DNA of 64,000 nucleotides from Rhabditoides inermis (taxonomy: Eukaryota > Nematoda > Chromadorea > Rhabditida > Rhabditidae). This document shows positions 1-10,373 of this stretch, piece after piece; positions within the stretch are counted from its first letter, which is position 1; the number at the start of each line of letters is the position of its first letter. The DNA is taken from the NCBI GenBank assembly GCA_963966185.1, contig CAWZYM010000439.1, positions 97,024 through 161,023 on the forward strand, written 5' to 3'. The position numbers and the translations under genes are program-made. Below the pieces are notes generated by a model, which saw only the letters and a list, made by a program, of their open reading frames with translations, was not told the DNA's origin and did not search any database.

Positions 1-1
1 T

Positions 2-445
2 TGCACTGAGCTCTGGAACCCTACTGATGTTGCTTCTGTAAACCTAATTGAGAGCATACAACGCTATTATACTCGTCGTGTGTGTCAGCGTATCGGGCGC
101 AGCCTATCATATCCTCAACGCCTTGAGCTTTTCAATCTTCAAACTCTCGAAAATAGACGATTCTTGAATGATGTCACATACATTCACAAAGTAATCCACT
201 CGAAAACTATATTGGACTATCATGGTCTTTTTGCAATTATTCCATCTCGTACTCGTGGCTCTCATGAATTTAGAATTGTTCCATCATTTGATCACACAGG
301 CCGTACCAGCACTTTTTTAAGCAGAACCTTCGCAATATGGAATGCGCTTTCTCGTGACCTAATCTCCATCAATGATCCCTCTATCTTCAAATCACAACTC
401 TCTACATTAGATCTCATGCCACCTAGCAAATTGCGCAACCTATAG
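2..445 (+). pseudogene. LINE ORF2 C-terminal end (CR1/Jockey-type)
   Basis: This is the last 147 codons of a non-LTR reverse transcriptase ORF, open from the window edge to a stop at 443-445. It matches the C-terminus of the longer RT ORF at 23709-25175 on the minus strand. The region lies downstream of the palm and thumb and contains no catalytic residues. After the stop come a short 3'UTR, a polyadenylation-like AATAAA and a (TCTA)n tail at about 594-618, the usual 3' end of this LINE family. It abuts a gag-like ORF at the 5-bp sequence AATCT, one side of the target-site duplication seen on the intact insertion at 3858/5499. Confidence 0.8.
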
Positions 446-618
446 AGAGCTCTCCCCCCACTTCCTTTTCCATGTAATACTATGTGATTATGTTCGTGTT
501 CAATATCATTGAAACCCCGTTTATACCTGCCGTTTGTATTGCTCACTTTTTGTTTATAATTGCGATTTTTTTCCATGTTATCGGTAATAAACCTATCTAT
601 CTATCTATCTATCTATCT

Positions 619-1142
619 AATCTTGCGTCAACTTCTTCGAAGTACTTGGCTTTCCTGACCATCGCATTGACTGTGTCGAACTCCATTTCGAACAACTTTC
701 TCTGTCAAGACACTTTCTTCAATCCTCTACTGAAGCAATTCTTCTTCATTTTCTCCATATCACTCGCCTCAATGTTTGGAAGTGCTTCATCTACAGATTC
801 AATCACTCGCCGAGCAAACTCCAGCACACTCTCGTCTTCTCGTTGTTTTATCTCACAAAGTTCCTCGAACTTCAAAGATCTCTTCATCTCCGAGTGAGCA
901 CACATCTTCAATTCGTCCACCACGGTCTTCCAATCCTGCTTAGCCGTTTCCGGTAGCATATCGTTCTCCAGTCTCACATCTCCTCTCAACAACAGAGGAA
1001 GTATTCTTGCCAGCCTCTTCTTGCTATAGTTCATAGCTAATCCATAAGTCTCAACTTCTTTCACAAAGCGATTGAATGGAATGGTGTCCGAGTACGAGTA
1101 CACTGGCCAACCACTAAGATCTAGTGGCTCTGGCAAGCTCAT
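619..1142 (-). pseudogene. Retrotransposon gag-like ORF, N-terminal part
   Basis: The ORF begins MSLPEPLDLSGWPVYSY and reads 145 codons to an in-frame TGA (705-707). It stays open in the same frame for another 28 codons to the LINE junction. Length, charged helical character and position after a leader with a primer-binding-like site fit a retrotransposon Gag (capsid part). All four copies in the window (here, 3339, 20291 and 23012) carry the same TGA followed by C, so the stop predates the duplication or is read through. No matching pol is present. Assignment to Gag is inferred from architecture, not from a diagnostic motif. Confidence 0.55.
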
Positions 1143-1749
1143 CTTCTATCATTAGCAACGGTGTGAAACATACAAGTGAATCAGTCTTATCTCCGCACAA
1201 TCAGGAAACTCATCATTCCTTTGTCATTTTGTCACTTATCTTTTCGACTCTTCTCGAAAGTGAACCACCGTTCTTATCTCTTTTCGATACCTCCCAACAG
1301 GATCTCGCCAGGTTGTAAACGTATAGCGTAAGTGTTTATCAGCGTGCACTCTGATACCATGAACGAGTCGACTCCTTTGAAACTCATCACATGATGCAAC
1401 ACGTTACACGTAACATACAATCGACATTTAATGTATGCTCCCGCATTTCTCGCACAAGTAGTTCACCGCTACTTTCTCTTTTCTTCTCGTTTGCATTCCT
1501 TCACCGCAATCTTCTCTCCTTTCTCCTCTTTTCACTCTTCACTTCGTCTTTCCTTTCACTCCAATCTCCGATCTCCGATCTTATCTCTGTATAACTGTAT
1601 ACAACCGGTGCGCTTCTCTACATAAAATGTGGCATAGGTTGTGAGCATAATAATAAAAAAAATTCTGACAGCATTTCTTCTCCAAATGCACTTCTCAATG
1701 GTCGGTACTTTCCGACAAAAGGATACTCGGACCATCGAAATAGGTCAAT
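1143..1749 (-). other. LTR/leader-like region upstream of gag, with possible primer-binding site
   Basis: Read on the minus strand, this segment leads into the gag-like start codon. At 1351-1359 (minus) the motif TGGTATCAG follows a CA dinucleotide, the arrangement expected where a 5' LTR ends and a tRNA primer-binding site begins. The equivalent on the right arm is at 3122. I could not find a second copy of the putative LTR downstream of the gag remainder, so LTR status is unproven. Confidence 0.35.
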
Positions 1750-2731
1750 CGGACCATCGATAAAGGCATACACGAGCCATCGGTTGAGGCATCTCGTCTT
1801 CCTCATCACGAAGCTTTTTTTTAAAGTTTTTCAAGCTCACGCTCACACCTTCACCTATGCCGCCACAACATCACAATGCCTAATAATCGAAGTACGTATC
1901 ACGGAGTATCACGGTGTGCTGGCCTGCACACTACCAGTGATTTCGGTGGGAATAAGAAGGAAGTTAGACCAGAATTAGAACCTCGGGACCTCCATATCAT
2001 ACGCGCCTCGTATGATTCCCTTTGGTACATCCGTGGTGCCTCAGGACTACACTATTTCTGGTCCTCCTGCGACTCTTATAGCCACACTACCCGATGAGCC
2101 CCCATGCACAAGATAAGACCATGCGAGGGACTCCTTTATCTTGCATCAACGCAAGCCTATATACTACAGTGATAAGGGGGAATGTATTCTATTCTGATGA
2201 GGTGTAAATGGTAGGGTATGATATCATCGGCGTTTTTGATTCAGCGTCCGCGCTGAATGTAAACTAAATGGGAAGATACTATATTCAAACCTACACGAAT
2301 ACAAAAATTGGGGACAGTTACAACAATGAAATGCCTGTGAATCAAAATAGAAACAAAACAAACGAAGAACGTCGATGTCGTCGATGCTTGAATGAAGTGT
2401 AGTCGTCTCCGAAATCTCCAATAAGCAATCGTCGTCACTGTCTTCTTCTCCACTGTCCTCTCCAGGTTTTCCACCTCCTTTCTTCATGACTTTCCTATTC
2501 TCCACCTTCAACTCTCTCTTTTTCTGACGATTCTTGAAGCGTTCATGTCCAGTCTTTCCATACCTCCGTTTCTCAACATCGTTGCTTTTCTTCGAACTCT
2601 CTTCGAATCTATTAACAACGTGTTTCTGAAACGTACGGCAACTTCCATATCGGTTCCATTGACGATTCTTTTTGCAATGTCCATGTCTGTCAGAGAAATC
2701 CCATCTATTTGGAAAGTCCCATCTATTTGGA
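1750..2731. repeat. Inverted-repeat spacer, orientation A
   Basis: This 982-bp spacer contains, on its minus strand, the gag remainder (2224-2605), a short piece of the LINE 5' end (about 2606-2731), and a non-coding block at 1750-2220. The same segment at 21422-22404 (983 bp) is in the opposite orientation between the same arms. The inner boundaries are ATTGACC/GGTCAAT on both sides in both copies. Confidence 0.9.
2224..2605 (-). pseudogene. Gag-like C-terminal part inside the spacer
   Basis: This is the basic/acidic tail of the gag-like protein: a stretch resembling a CCHC zinc knuckle in which the His is kept but the Cys positions are replaced, then Lys-rich sequence, then GEDSGEEDSDDD. 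It matches 5504-5885 and 25181-25562. Here it is joined to about 126 bp of LINE 5'-end sequence rather than to the gag N-terminus, so the spacer is a rearranged derivative. Confidence 0.5.
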
Positions 2732-3338
2732 ATTGACCTATTTCGATGGTCCGAGTATCCTTTTGTCGGAAAGTACCGACCATTGAGAAGTGCATTTGGA
2801 GAAGAAATGCTGTCAGAATTTTTTTTATTATTATGCTCACAACCTATGCCACATTTTATGTAGAGAAGCGCACCGGTTGTATACAGTTATACAGAGATAA
2901 GATCGGAGATCGGAGATTGGAGTGAAAGGAAAGACGAAGTGAAGAGTGAAAAGAGGAGAAAGGAGAGAAGATTGCGGTGAAGGAATGCAAACGAGAAGAA
3001 AAGAGAAAGTAGCGGTGAACTACTTGTGCGAGAAATGCGGGAGCATACATTAAATGTCGATTGTATGTTACGTGTAACGTGTTGCATCATGTGATGAGTT
3101 TCAAAGGAGTCGACTCGTTCATGGTATCAGAGTGCACGCTGATAAACACTTACGCTATACGTTTACAACCTGGCGAGATCCTGTTGGGAGGTATCGAAAA
3201 GAGATAAGAACGGTGGTTCACTTTCGAGAAGAGTCGAAAAGATAAGTGACAAAATGACAAAGGAATGATGAGTTTCCTGATTGTGCGGAGATAAGACTGA
3301 TTCACTTGTATGTTTCACACCGTTGCTAATGATAGAAG

Positions 3339-3862
3339 ATGAGCTTGCCAGAGCCACTAGATCTTAGTGGTTGGCCAGTGTACTCGTACTCGGACACCAT
3401 TCCATTCAATCGCTTTGTGAAAGAAGTTGAGACTTATGGATTAGCTATGAACTATAGCAAGAAGAGGCTGGCAAGAATACTTCCTCTGTTGTTGAGAGGA
3501 GATGTGAGACTGGAGAACGATATGCTACCGGAAACGGCTAAGCAGGATTGGAAGACCGTGGTGGACGAATTGAAGATGTGTGCTCACTCGGAGATGAAGA
3601 GATCTTTGAAGTTCGAGGAACTTTGTGAGATAAAACAACGAGAAGACGAGAGTGTGCTGGAGTTTGCTCGGCGAGTGATTGAATCTGTAGATGAAGCACT
3701 TCCAAACATTGAGGCGAGTGATATGGAGAAAATGAAGAAGAATTGCTTCAGTAGAGGATTGAAGAAAGTGTCTTGACAGAGAAAGTTGTTCGAAATGGAG
3801 TTCGACACAGTCAATGCGATGGTCAGGAAAGCCAAGTACTTCGAAGAAGTTGACGCAAGATT
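3339..3862 (+). pseudogene. Retrotransposon gag-like ORF, N-terminal part, interrupted by LINE
   Basis: This is the plus-strand copy of the ORF at 619-1142, with the same in-frame TGA at codon 146 and continued open frame to 3862. A minus-strand LINE (3863-5498) is inserted here, flanked by AGATT at 3858-3862 and 5499-5503. The reading frame on the far side (5504 onward) is in register, so the insertion split a once continuous gag ORF. Confidence 0.55.
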
Positions 3863-5498
3863 AGATAGATAGATAGATAGATAGATAGGTTTATTACCGA
3901 TAACATGGAAAAAATCGCAATTATAAACAAAAAGTGAGCAATACAAACGGCAGGTATAAACGGGGTTTCAATGATATTGAACACGAACATAATCACATAG
4001 TATTACATGGAAAAGGAAGTGGGGGGAGAGCTCTCTATAGGTTGCGCAATTTGCTAGGTGGCATGAGATCTAATGTAGAGAGTTGTGATTTGAAGATGGG
4101 ATCATTGATGGAGATTAGGTCACGAGAAAGCGCATTCCATATTGCGAAGGTTCTGCTTAAAAAAGTGCTGGTACGGCCTGTGTGATCAAATGATGGAACA
4201 ATTCTAAATTCATGAGAGCCACGAGTACGAGATGGAATAATTGCAAAAAGACCATGATAGTCCAATATAGTTTTCGAGTGGATTACTTTGTGAATGTATG
4301 TGACATCATTCAAGAATCGTCTATTTTCGAGAGTTTGAAGATTGAAAAGCTCAAGGCGTTGAGGATATCATAGGCTGCGCCCGATACGCTGACACACACG
4401 ACGAGTATAATAGCGTTGTATGCTCTCAATTAGGTTTACAGAAGCAACATCAGTAGGGTTCCAGAGCTCAGTGCAATATTCTAATTTACAGCGAAAATAG
4501 GTTGTGTATGCGGTGATCAGTAGTGTGGGATTTCGTGTTTTGTATGTCCGAAAAAAATCATTTATAGAATACAGAGTTTGTTGAATTATTTGTTTGAAAT
4601 GATCACAGAACAATAAGTTATTACTCATGAGAATACCAAGATCCTTCGCAGAATCTACTGGTTTGAGAGTTGAGTCGTGGACGATATAAGTGTGCTTTGG
4701 ATTCCGCTTGCCTACATGCAATATTTGAGTTTTCTCAGTGGATATCTGAAGTCCCCATGAAGCTGACCATGCTGCGACTATGTCAATGGCTTTTTGGAAA
4801 ATAGACTTCGCAGAAGTACTGGTAAAATCAAAAGGAAAGTAAATTTTCAAATCGTCTGCATAAAGCGCATAATAAACGCCATCTGGTAAATTATCAGGAA
4901 TGTTATCTATGAAAATGTTGAACAGCAAGGGTCCAAGACACGAACCTTGTGGAACGCCACAATTAACAGTGCGCGGTGAGGAACGCTTAGATCCAATCAT
5001 AACAGATTGCTTGCGATTTTTGAGAAATTCAATTATCCAGCCAAGAGCATTACCGCGAATACCGATAGCGTCAAGTTTCTTGAAAAGAAGGTCATGGTTG
5101 ATGGTATCAAATGCTTTTTTAAAGTCGAAATAGATGCAATCTATTACGGAACCAGATGAAATATGCTTGCACCAATTCATATGACATTCAATTAGTTGTG
5201 CATTAGTGGATCGATTTTTGCGAAAACCAAATTGTTTTTTGGAGAGTAGGTTGTGCTTTTCTAAGTATTTTGTAATCTGCTGAACGCATATTCTTTCCAT
5301 AACTTTAGAGATGCTACATGTGAGAGAAATCGGTCTGTAGTTTGAGACAGATTCACGTGCGCCTTTTTTGAATAATGGTTTCACCCAAGCTTCTTTCCAA
5401 ATAGATGGGATTTCTCTGACAGACATGGACATTGCAAAAAGAATCGTCAATGGAACCGATATGGAAGTTGCCGTACGTTTCAGAAACACGTTGTTAAT
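3863..5498 (-). mobile_element. 5'-truncated CR1/Jockey-type LINE inserted in gag
   Basis: A 1.64-kb non-LTR element on the minus strand. Its 3' end is a (TAGA)n/(TCTA)n tail at 3863-3887, its 5' end is truncated inside the RT N-terminus at 5498, and it is flanked by a 5-bp duplication AGATT. The reverse transcriptase shows FDFKKAFDTINHDLL (motif A), GVPQGSCLGPLLF (motif B) and YADD (motif C). In this copy one C-to-G change makes TCA into TGA after the motif RIGRSL (near 4366), splitting the ORF into 4369-5498 and 4035-4313. The endonuclease domain is absent, so the copy is dead on arrival. Confidence 0.9.
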
Positions 5499-5503
5499 AG
5501 ATT

Positions 5504-5885
5504 CGAAGAGAGTTCGAAGAAAAGCAACGATGTTGAGAAACGGAGGTATGGAAAGACTGGACATGAACGCTTCAAGAATCGTCAGAAAAAGAGAGAGTTG
5601 AAGGTGGAGAATAGGAAAGTCATGAAGAAAGGAGGTGGAAAACCTGGAGAGGACAGTGGAGAAGAAGACAGTGACGACGATTGCTTATTGGAGATTTCGG
5701 AGACGACTACACTTCATTCAAGCATCGACGACATCGACGTTCTTCGTTTGTTTTGTTTCTATTTTGATTCACAGGCATTTCATTGTTGTAACTGTCCCCA
5801 ATTTTTGTATTCGTGTAGGTTTGAATATAGTATCTTCCCATTTAGTTTACATTCAGCGCGGACGCTGAATCAAAAACGCCGATGA
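5504..5885 (+). pseudogene. Gag-like C-terminal part downstream of LINE
   Basis: This continues the gag-like frame from 3862 after the target-site duplication. It has a Lys/Glu-rich segment, a knuckle-like GKTGHERF lacking the cysteines, the acidic run GEDSGEEDSDDD and a short hydrophobic tail ending at 5885. No protease or polymerase follows. The antisense strand gives only a short chance extension of the LINE RT frame. Confidence 0.45.
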
Positions 5886-6112
5886 TATCATACCCTACCA
5901 TTTACACCTCATCAGAATAGAATACATTCCCCCTTATCACTGTAGTATATAGGCTTGCGTTGATGCAAGATAAAGGAGTCCCTCGCATGGTCTTATCTTG
6001 TGCATGGGGGCTCATCGGGTAGTGTGGCTATGAGAGTCGCAGGAGGATCAGAAATGGTGTTGTCCTGAGGCACCACGGATGTACCAAAGGGAATCATAGG
6101 AGGCGCGTATGA
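5886..6112. repeat. Block shared by all four gag-like remnants
   Basis: Non-coding sequence downstream of the gag remainder that recurs at about 2000-2223 (inverted), 21930-22150 and 25563-25790. It contains short palindromic words (ATGATATCAT) and a purine/pyrimidine tract before ACATTCCCCC. It may be the remnant of the element's 3' region, but no LTR repeat is recognisable. Confidence 0.5.
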
Positions 6113-6174
6113 TAATATAGCCCTGATTGATAAATTATCGATAAAGTATACGTTTCTACATATCGTTTGAGAGA

Positions 6175-6315
6175 ACAGGTTTGTGTTTATAGTTTAGAAT
6201 AGAAATAATAGTTTTATGCATGTGCTTTTGTTAAAGTTTTATGCATGTGCTTTTGAGATAAACCCAAACAGAGGTACTTTACGCTTGTACTTTTCAAAAA
6301 AGAATGATGATATTC
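6175..6315. repeat. Diverged single arm of a MITE family
   Basis: This contains AGGTTTGTGTTTA, two copies of TTTTATGCATGTGCTTTTG and TACTTTACGCTTGTACTTTT. These resemble in order the right arm of the MITE at 43763-44092. The opposite arm is missing. The same fragment is present in the second duplication copy near 25852-25992. Confidence 0.45.
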
Positions 6316-6474
6316 ATGCCGAATTGCACAACTGTTTCACGTAAACTGAATATAATTGTGTGTCAATGTTTACCTGTTGAAGAGTGCGCCGATTCTCAAC
6401 AGGCTGCGATTTCAACATGTTCAAAAATTCTCTTGTCCGCGCTGAAAAAAGTTTTATCCATTCATATTTTGCAG
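6316..6474. repeat. Dispersed repeat (also at 25993 and 32776)
   Basis: About 155 bp containing CACGTAAACTGAA, CTGTTGAAGAGTGC and AACATGTTCAAAAAT. The copy at 25993-26151 belongs to the segmental duplication. An independent, slightly diverged copy lies at 32776-32937. Here it directly precedes the first recognisable exon of the four-exon gene end. Confidence 0.7.
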
Positions 6475-6981
6475 AAGACGGACGAGCACGGAGGACAGAA
6501 GAAGGTGAGTGGGGGTGCATGAGGGGGCGGAGCTTGTCGTTACAGGTTGATCTGACACACGAGTCTCGGTACCTGGTGTACCGGAAGCTGACCACACAGG
6601 GCAACCTGCACCTCATGGTGTACATCAACCAGCAGACACAGTGCGAGATCAAGTGAGTACGGTAGCTGGGAGTACGGTAGCAGATGGGAGTACTATAGAT
6701 TGAGATTACTGTAATCTGTGTTTACAGGACGGCACAGCACCTCTCGCAGATCTTTTATGTGTTTTCGCGGTTCTCGCAGATTTTTGAGGCGCAGTGCAGA
6801 ACGTGAAAGTGAGAGGGGGAGGGAGAGAGAGAGAGAGAGAAAGAGAAAGAGAAAGGGAGAGAGAGGGTGGGAGAGAGATGGCCACTGACGTTGCAGGAAG
6901 GTGATGCGCGACTTTCTGCCGCCGCTCATCTTTGACTTCCGCAACCCCAAGGCGGCCGCTATTCACGAGGCATGTCGGTAG
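6475..6981 (+). CDS. 3' end of an unrecognised host gene, four exons
   Basis: Four exons fit GT-AG rules and phase: 6475-6504, 6546-6652, 6728-6802 and 6897-6981, ending in TAG. The protein piece is about 98 aa, includes YLVYRKLTTQGNLHLMVYIN and KVMRDFLPPLIFDF, and ends IHEACR. I do not recognise the family. Introns are 41, 75 and 94 nt, and the third contains a GA-rich tract. In the second copy (26152-26676) the visible base changes in the last exon, such as CTG to CTC, CCG to CCA and GCG to GCA, are all synonymous. That favours a real coding sequence. The 5' exons are absent, so both copies look like captured gene ends, or the upstream exons were displaced by the retroelement complex. Confidence 0.55.
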
Positions 6982-7290
6982 AGGAGGCGTGACTCATCCT
7001 GTGACTCATGCCACGGTTAGAGAGACCGGCACCCGCCCCGTCCTATCATACCCCCATTCTGCCCCTTTCTAGGAAGCTGGATATCAGGTGTTTAATCTAT
7101 GAAAGATTGTCATAGCTACTTTCGATTGTATCGAATAGCCCCTTATCCTTCGTAATAACGTTATTTATGAGTGAGTTTGAGATCTCCCAGGTTGTTATTG
7201 ATTATAAGCTATGGATTTTTGTTTTGTAAGCTGTTGTAGCTGGTTTTACAGTGATATTGTGAATGTGTTTGAATAATGGGTGAATTAAAT

Positions 7291-7601
7291 TGTTTGGTTA
7301 GTTTGGCCAAACAAAATAATTTGTTCATTCTCTGGATTTGGTAAAGTGTCCAATTACTCTCCTACTGCAACCCTCTGAGTGTGCGAGGATCATTTTACTC
7401 TTCGGCTGCACTATGAGAAAGTAACGATTGGAGCCTGTACTCTCTTCATCTGCACTGAATTTTTCACAAACTCGGAATCAGAAAGTTCGCCGCCCGCTTT
7501 TTTCTCTTCCCACGGTCAGAGACGCGGAGAGTACTATGAAAGAGAGCGGCGGCTAGGCGCATAGCCAGGGCTAACTAGCTGATTCTGACTATATTATCGA
7601 G
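7291..7601. other. No recognisable feature
   Basis: AT-rich sequence between the end of the duplication and the TTAA-bounded element. A short open frame at 7379-7564 has no recognisable domain and no convincing splice context. Confidence 0.4.
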
Positions 7602-7934
7602 TTAAAGGTAGTGTACCCTCTGAATCCCACATAAAAAATTTCACGAATGTGCCTTTTAGAAATATTTTCATGCTGTTTGTGGTTGTTTGTGATGAAAAAT
7701 AATGAAATTAAAACTTATCAAAAATTAATTAAAATCCAACATGATACGCATTATTACGCAACTTTTTTTTAATAGAACTTACTGCGTTTAGCAGATCATT
7801 TTTCTATCAGCTGTTCCCGCCAAATTCGTAAAAGAAACACATATTAAAAATGTTATCCAAAATAAGAATGACATAAGAAACAATATAAACACATGTAAAT
7901 AAATTGTCTTTAATGAAACAGTCTTTAATGATTC

Positions 7935-7972
7935 CGATCGATCGGGGATGGTCCGATCGATCGGGGATGGCG
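7935..7972. repeat. Short tandem repeat
   Basis: Two adjacent copies of a 19-bp unit containing GATCGATCGGGGATGG. Confidence 0.6.
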
Positions 7973-8068
7973 CGCGCTGCGAATTCGCCGACTGATCAGC
8001 TGATGGCAAATGCCTCTCTGGGAAACTAGAGTCGCGCCCCACAAACACACACAACATTTAATTACACG

Positions 8069-8382
8069 CCCAATCTCGGACGGAGTTTCCACCCCGACCA
8101 CACAGAACTTGATGTCCTGTCCCAATTTGAGCAGCACCGTGACAATTATCGTTACTAACAGTTACTATTACTGCTACTTATAACGCCCAATCTTGATTTG
8201 GTAGGAATATGCAAATTTTGAAAATTTGCATATTTGCCTATTTTGATTCAAATTGTGTTAGATCGAACTGTCTATACCTATTCTATCCAGACAATCATAG
8301 TTATGCTCAAAAACATAGATGGTTGAAGCACACCAACAAATTCTGTAAGGTCGGGGTGGAAACTCCGTCCGAGATTGGGACG
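8069..8382. repeat. 31-bp inverted pair at the LINE 5' end
   Basis: CCCAATCTCGGACGGAGTTT at 8070 onward, continuing to about 8100, is the reverse complement of the sequence at 8352-8382. The loop is about 250 bp. The downstream copy lies immediately before the endonuclease domain of the LINE, and the upstream copy is in its presumed 5'UTR. Confidence 0.7.
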
Positions 8383-9498
8383 CTCGTCAACATTTATATC
8401 GTATCTTTCAATTCTCGTAGTATTGTTAACAAGCTTCCCACTTTCCATGCTTTCGTTTCTCTGGAAAAACCCGATATTATCATTATATGCGAAACTTTTT
8501 TGAGTAAAAACATCGTTGACAATGAAATTACCAGTAGTCTCCCATACAGTGTAGTAAGAAAGGATCGAAACCGCCATGGCGGCGGTGTTCTTATCATGTA
8601 CAGAGAACACCTAAACATTTCTAAAGTAAACTTCAAATCTAAATGTAAATGTGATATTCTTTCTGTTGATATTGTAACTCCTTCTCTCTCCGCTCGTATC
8701 ATTGCCGTGTATCGCCCGCCTAAGACTACTGTAGCAGATGATGAAGTATTAACTGAATCGCTATCAGATCTGATGTCTGTTGATTTACCTATTATCGTGA
8801 CTGGTGATTTTAATCTCGATATTGATGACACATCCGCCAAAGCGCGTCGCTTTCATTCATTGTTTACGAGTTTCGAGCTGACCCACATGATTCGCGACCA
8901 GACCCGTAAAGCGCGTTGCATAGACTGGTTTCTGTGTAGTGAGCCTGATTTGGTGAGTAGTGCTACGGTGCGCGACCCGTTACATTCTGATTGTGATCAC
9001 AACACATTGCACGCGAAACTAGTAGCGGGTTGCTCACAACCCAACAACGCATACCCCAACTTTTATGGCGCGAACTGGGATGCTATTCGACTCGAGTTGA
9101 GTTCTATTGATTGGTTTTCCTTATTAGATGGTTGTGTGGATGTGACTGATATGTATGAACGTTTTTGTGGTGTAATGTTGTGTCTACTTGCGCGTTTTGT
9201 TCCTTTCAAACAGCGGAGGTCTCAGTGGGAGCGTTATCCAAAGCATGTGCAGAGCCTAATTGAACAAAAGAGCAGGCTATTCGAGCGCGGCCTAGCAGGA
9301 ACAGATCTTTTCGCCCGAGTATCAGCTGATTTATCGCGCCACCTCAACAAGTTTGCCAAGAACCGCGCAAAACAAAAGTTCCTGCAGGGTCCGCGAGCTT
9401 TCCACTCATTTGTCGCTTCTGTGCTGCGCCCGAAACGCGTTCTACCTGTACGCATGATAGATAGTGGCAGCCAGCACCTGCGCACCGATGCCCAGAAG
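8209..9498 (+). pseudogene. LINE-B ORF2, endonuclease part
   Basis: This is an exonuclease-endonuclease-phosphatase domain of a non-LTR retrotransposon, with SFNSRSIVNK at the start, the catalytic Glu in ICETFLS, HGGGVLIMYR, an AVYRPP segment, GDFNLDID and the terminal SDCDHNTLHAK. It nicks target DNA for target-primed reverse transcription. The linker that should lead into the RT is cut at RTDAQK (about 9498) by a fragment of another LINE and resumes at about 10374. The uninterrupted frame continues into the foreign fragment, so a 681-codon ORF (8209-10254) exists that is a chimera. The annotated first ATG is uncertain. Confidence 0.85.
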
Positions 9499-10373
9499 TC
9501 AATTACTGATTGGTCTCATCAATGGGGATTACAAATTTCCACTGAAAAGACACAAATTTTGCACATTGGTCGCCGAAATCCCCGATTTGAGTATACAGCA
9601 GGCGGCACCACTCTCGCCCCTGCTAACTCAGTCCAGGATTTGGGCATAACAATGAGCACTTCTCTGGTATTTGACTCTCACTATGACCTCATCATTCAAA
9701 ATACGCTCAACTCAATCAATGATTTCCTGAGGGTTTATCAAACGAGAAATTTACATGTCTTGGTTGTTGCCTACACCACTTATTTCCGATGTAAATTGGA
9801 GTACTGCACTGAGCTGTGGAACCCTCAGGATGTGGGATCGGTGAATGCGATAGAATCTGTGCAGCGATACTATACGCGCCGAATATGTCGCCGCGCTGGT
9901 TTGTTCTCACTCACCTATCCCCAACGATTACAACTTCTCGGATTACAAACATTAGAGCAACGGCGCATTCTGAATGATGTGGCATACATGCATAAAGTGA
10001 CCACAAACTCTACATACCTTGACTATCATGGTCTTTTCAACTTTGTACCAACTCGTTCTCGCACTTCTCATGGGTGGCGCGTGGTTCCGTGTTTTGATAC
10101 AGCCCTTAAGAGCAGTGCATTTTTCAACAGGATTTATAGGCTTTGGAACTCACTCCCCCCTTCCATAGTAATGTCTGCAAAACATGAAACTGTGAAATCC
10201 TTCCTAGAAAGTAATCCCCATTTGTTGCCAGTTTCGAAGATTCGTAGACTGTAGTCAACTTTCGATGCTTTCTGTATCATTTTACACTTTTTTTTCTCTC
10301 TCATACCGTATGCCATTGCTCATTTTGCTGTATTGAACTGTTTCTCCAAATGTACACGGTAATAAACTTATTA
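9499..10373 (+). mobile_element. 5'-truncated LINE-A fragment inserted in LINE-B
   Basis: The fragment starts just after the RT catalytic core with WGLQISTEKTQILHIG, continues with the C-terminal region containing FRCKLEYCTELWNP, and stops at 10252-10254. A short 3'UTR with GGTAATAAACTTATT follows. It is homologous but clearly diverged (about 60-70% by eye) from the LINE at 23536-25175. It sits between the two halves of the LINE-B linker, with AAG at both junctions as a possible short target duplication. Confidence 0.8.

Larger units (their letters stand above)
1..4476. repeat. Inverted repeat arms 1-1749 and 2732-4476
   Basis: The arms are reverse complements with very few differences. The right arm lacks 3 nt near 4096 and one A near 3913. 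Each arm carries the LINE 3' end, a (TCTA)n tail, the gag-like N-terminal ORF and the upstream leader/LTR-like region. Both arms contain the same LINE-gag junction, so one insertion event was duplicated in inverted orientation. The arm continues beyond the left window edge. Confidence 0.9.
1..7290. repeat. Segmental duplication, copy 1 (left end outside window)
   Basis: The same order of sequence recurs at about 19669-27040: LINE 3' end, gag-like ORF on the minus strand, spacer, gag-like ORF on the plus strand, minus-strand LINE, gag remainder, then four host-gene exons. Similarity is near identity through about 7000 and decays around 7070-7290 with small indels. The one gross difference is the spacer at 1750-2731, which is reverse-complemented in the other copy. 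The duplication includes non-transposon sequence (6475-6981), so it is a genomic duplication and not only two element insertions. Confidence 0.9.

Noticed and set aside
5395..5564. LINE RT N-terminal extension (SLSIPPFLNIVAF...)
   Set aside because: Sequence beyond 5503 is gag antisense. The target-site duplication at 5499-5503 marks the LINE end, so the extra codons are a chance open frame.
6706..6966. Leu/Ser/Pro-rich ORFs antisense to the GA tract
   Set aside because: Produced by the GA/CT microsatellite inside an intron; length varies between the two copies.
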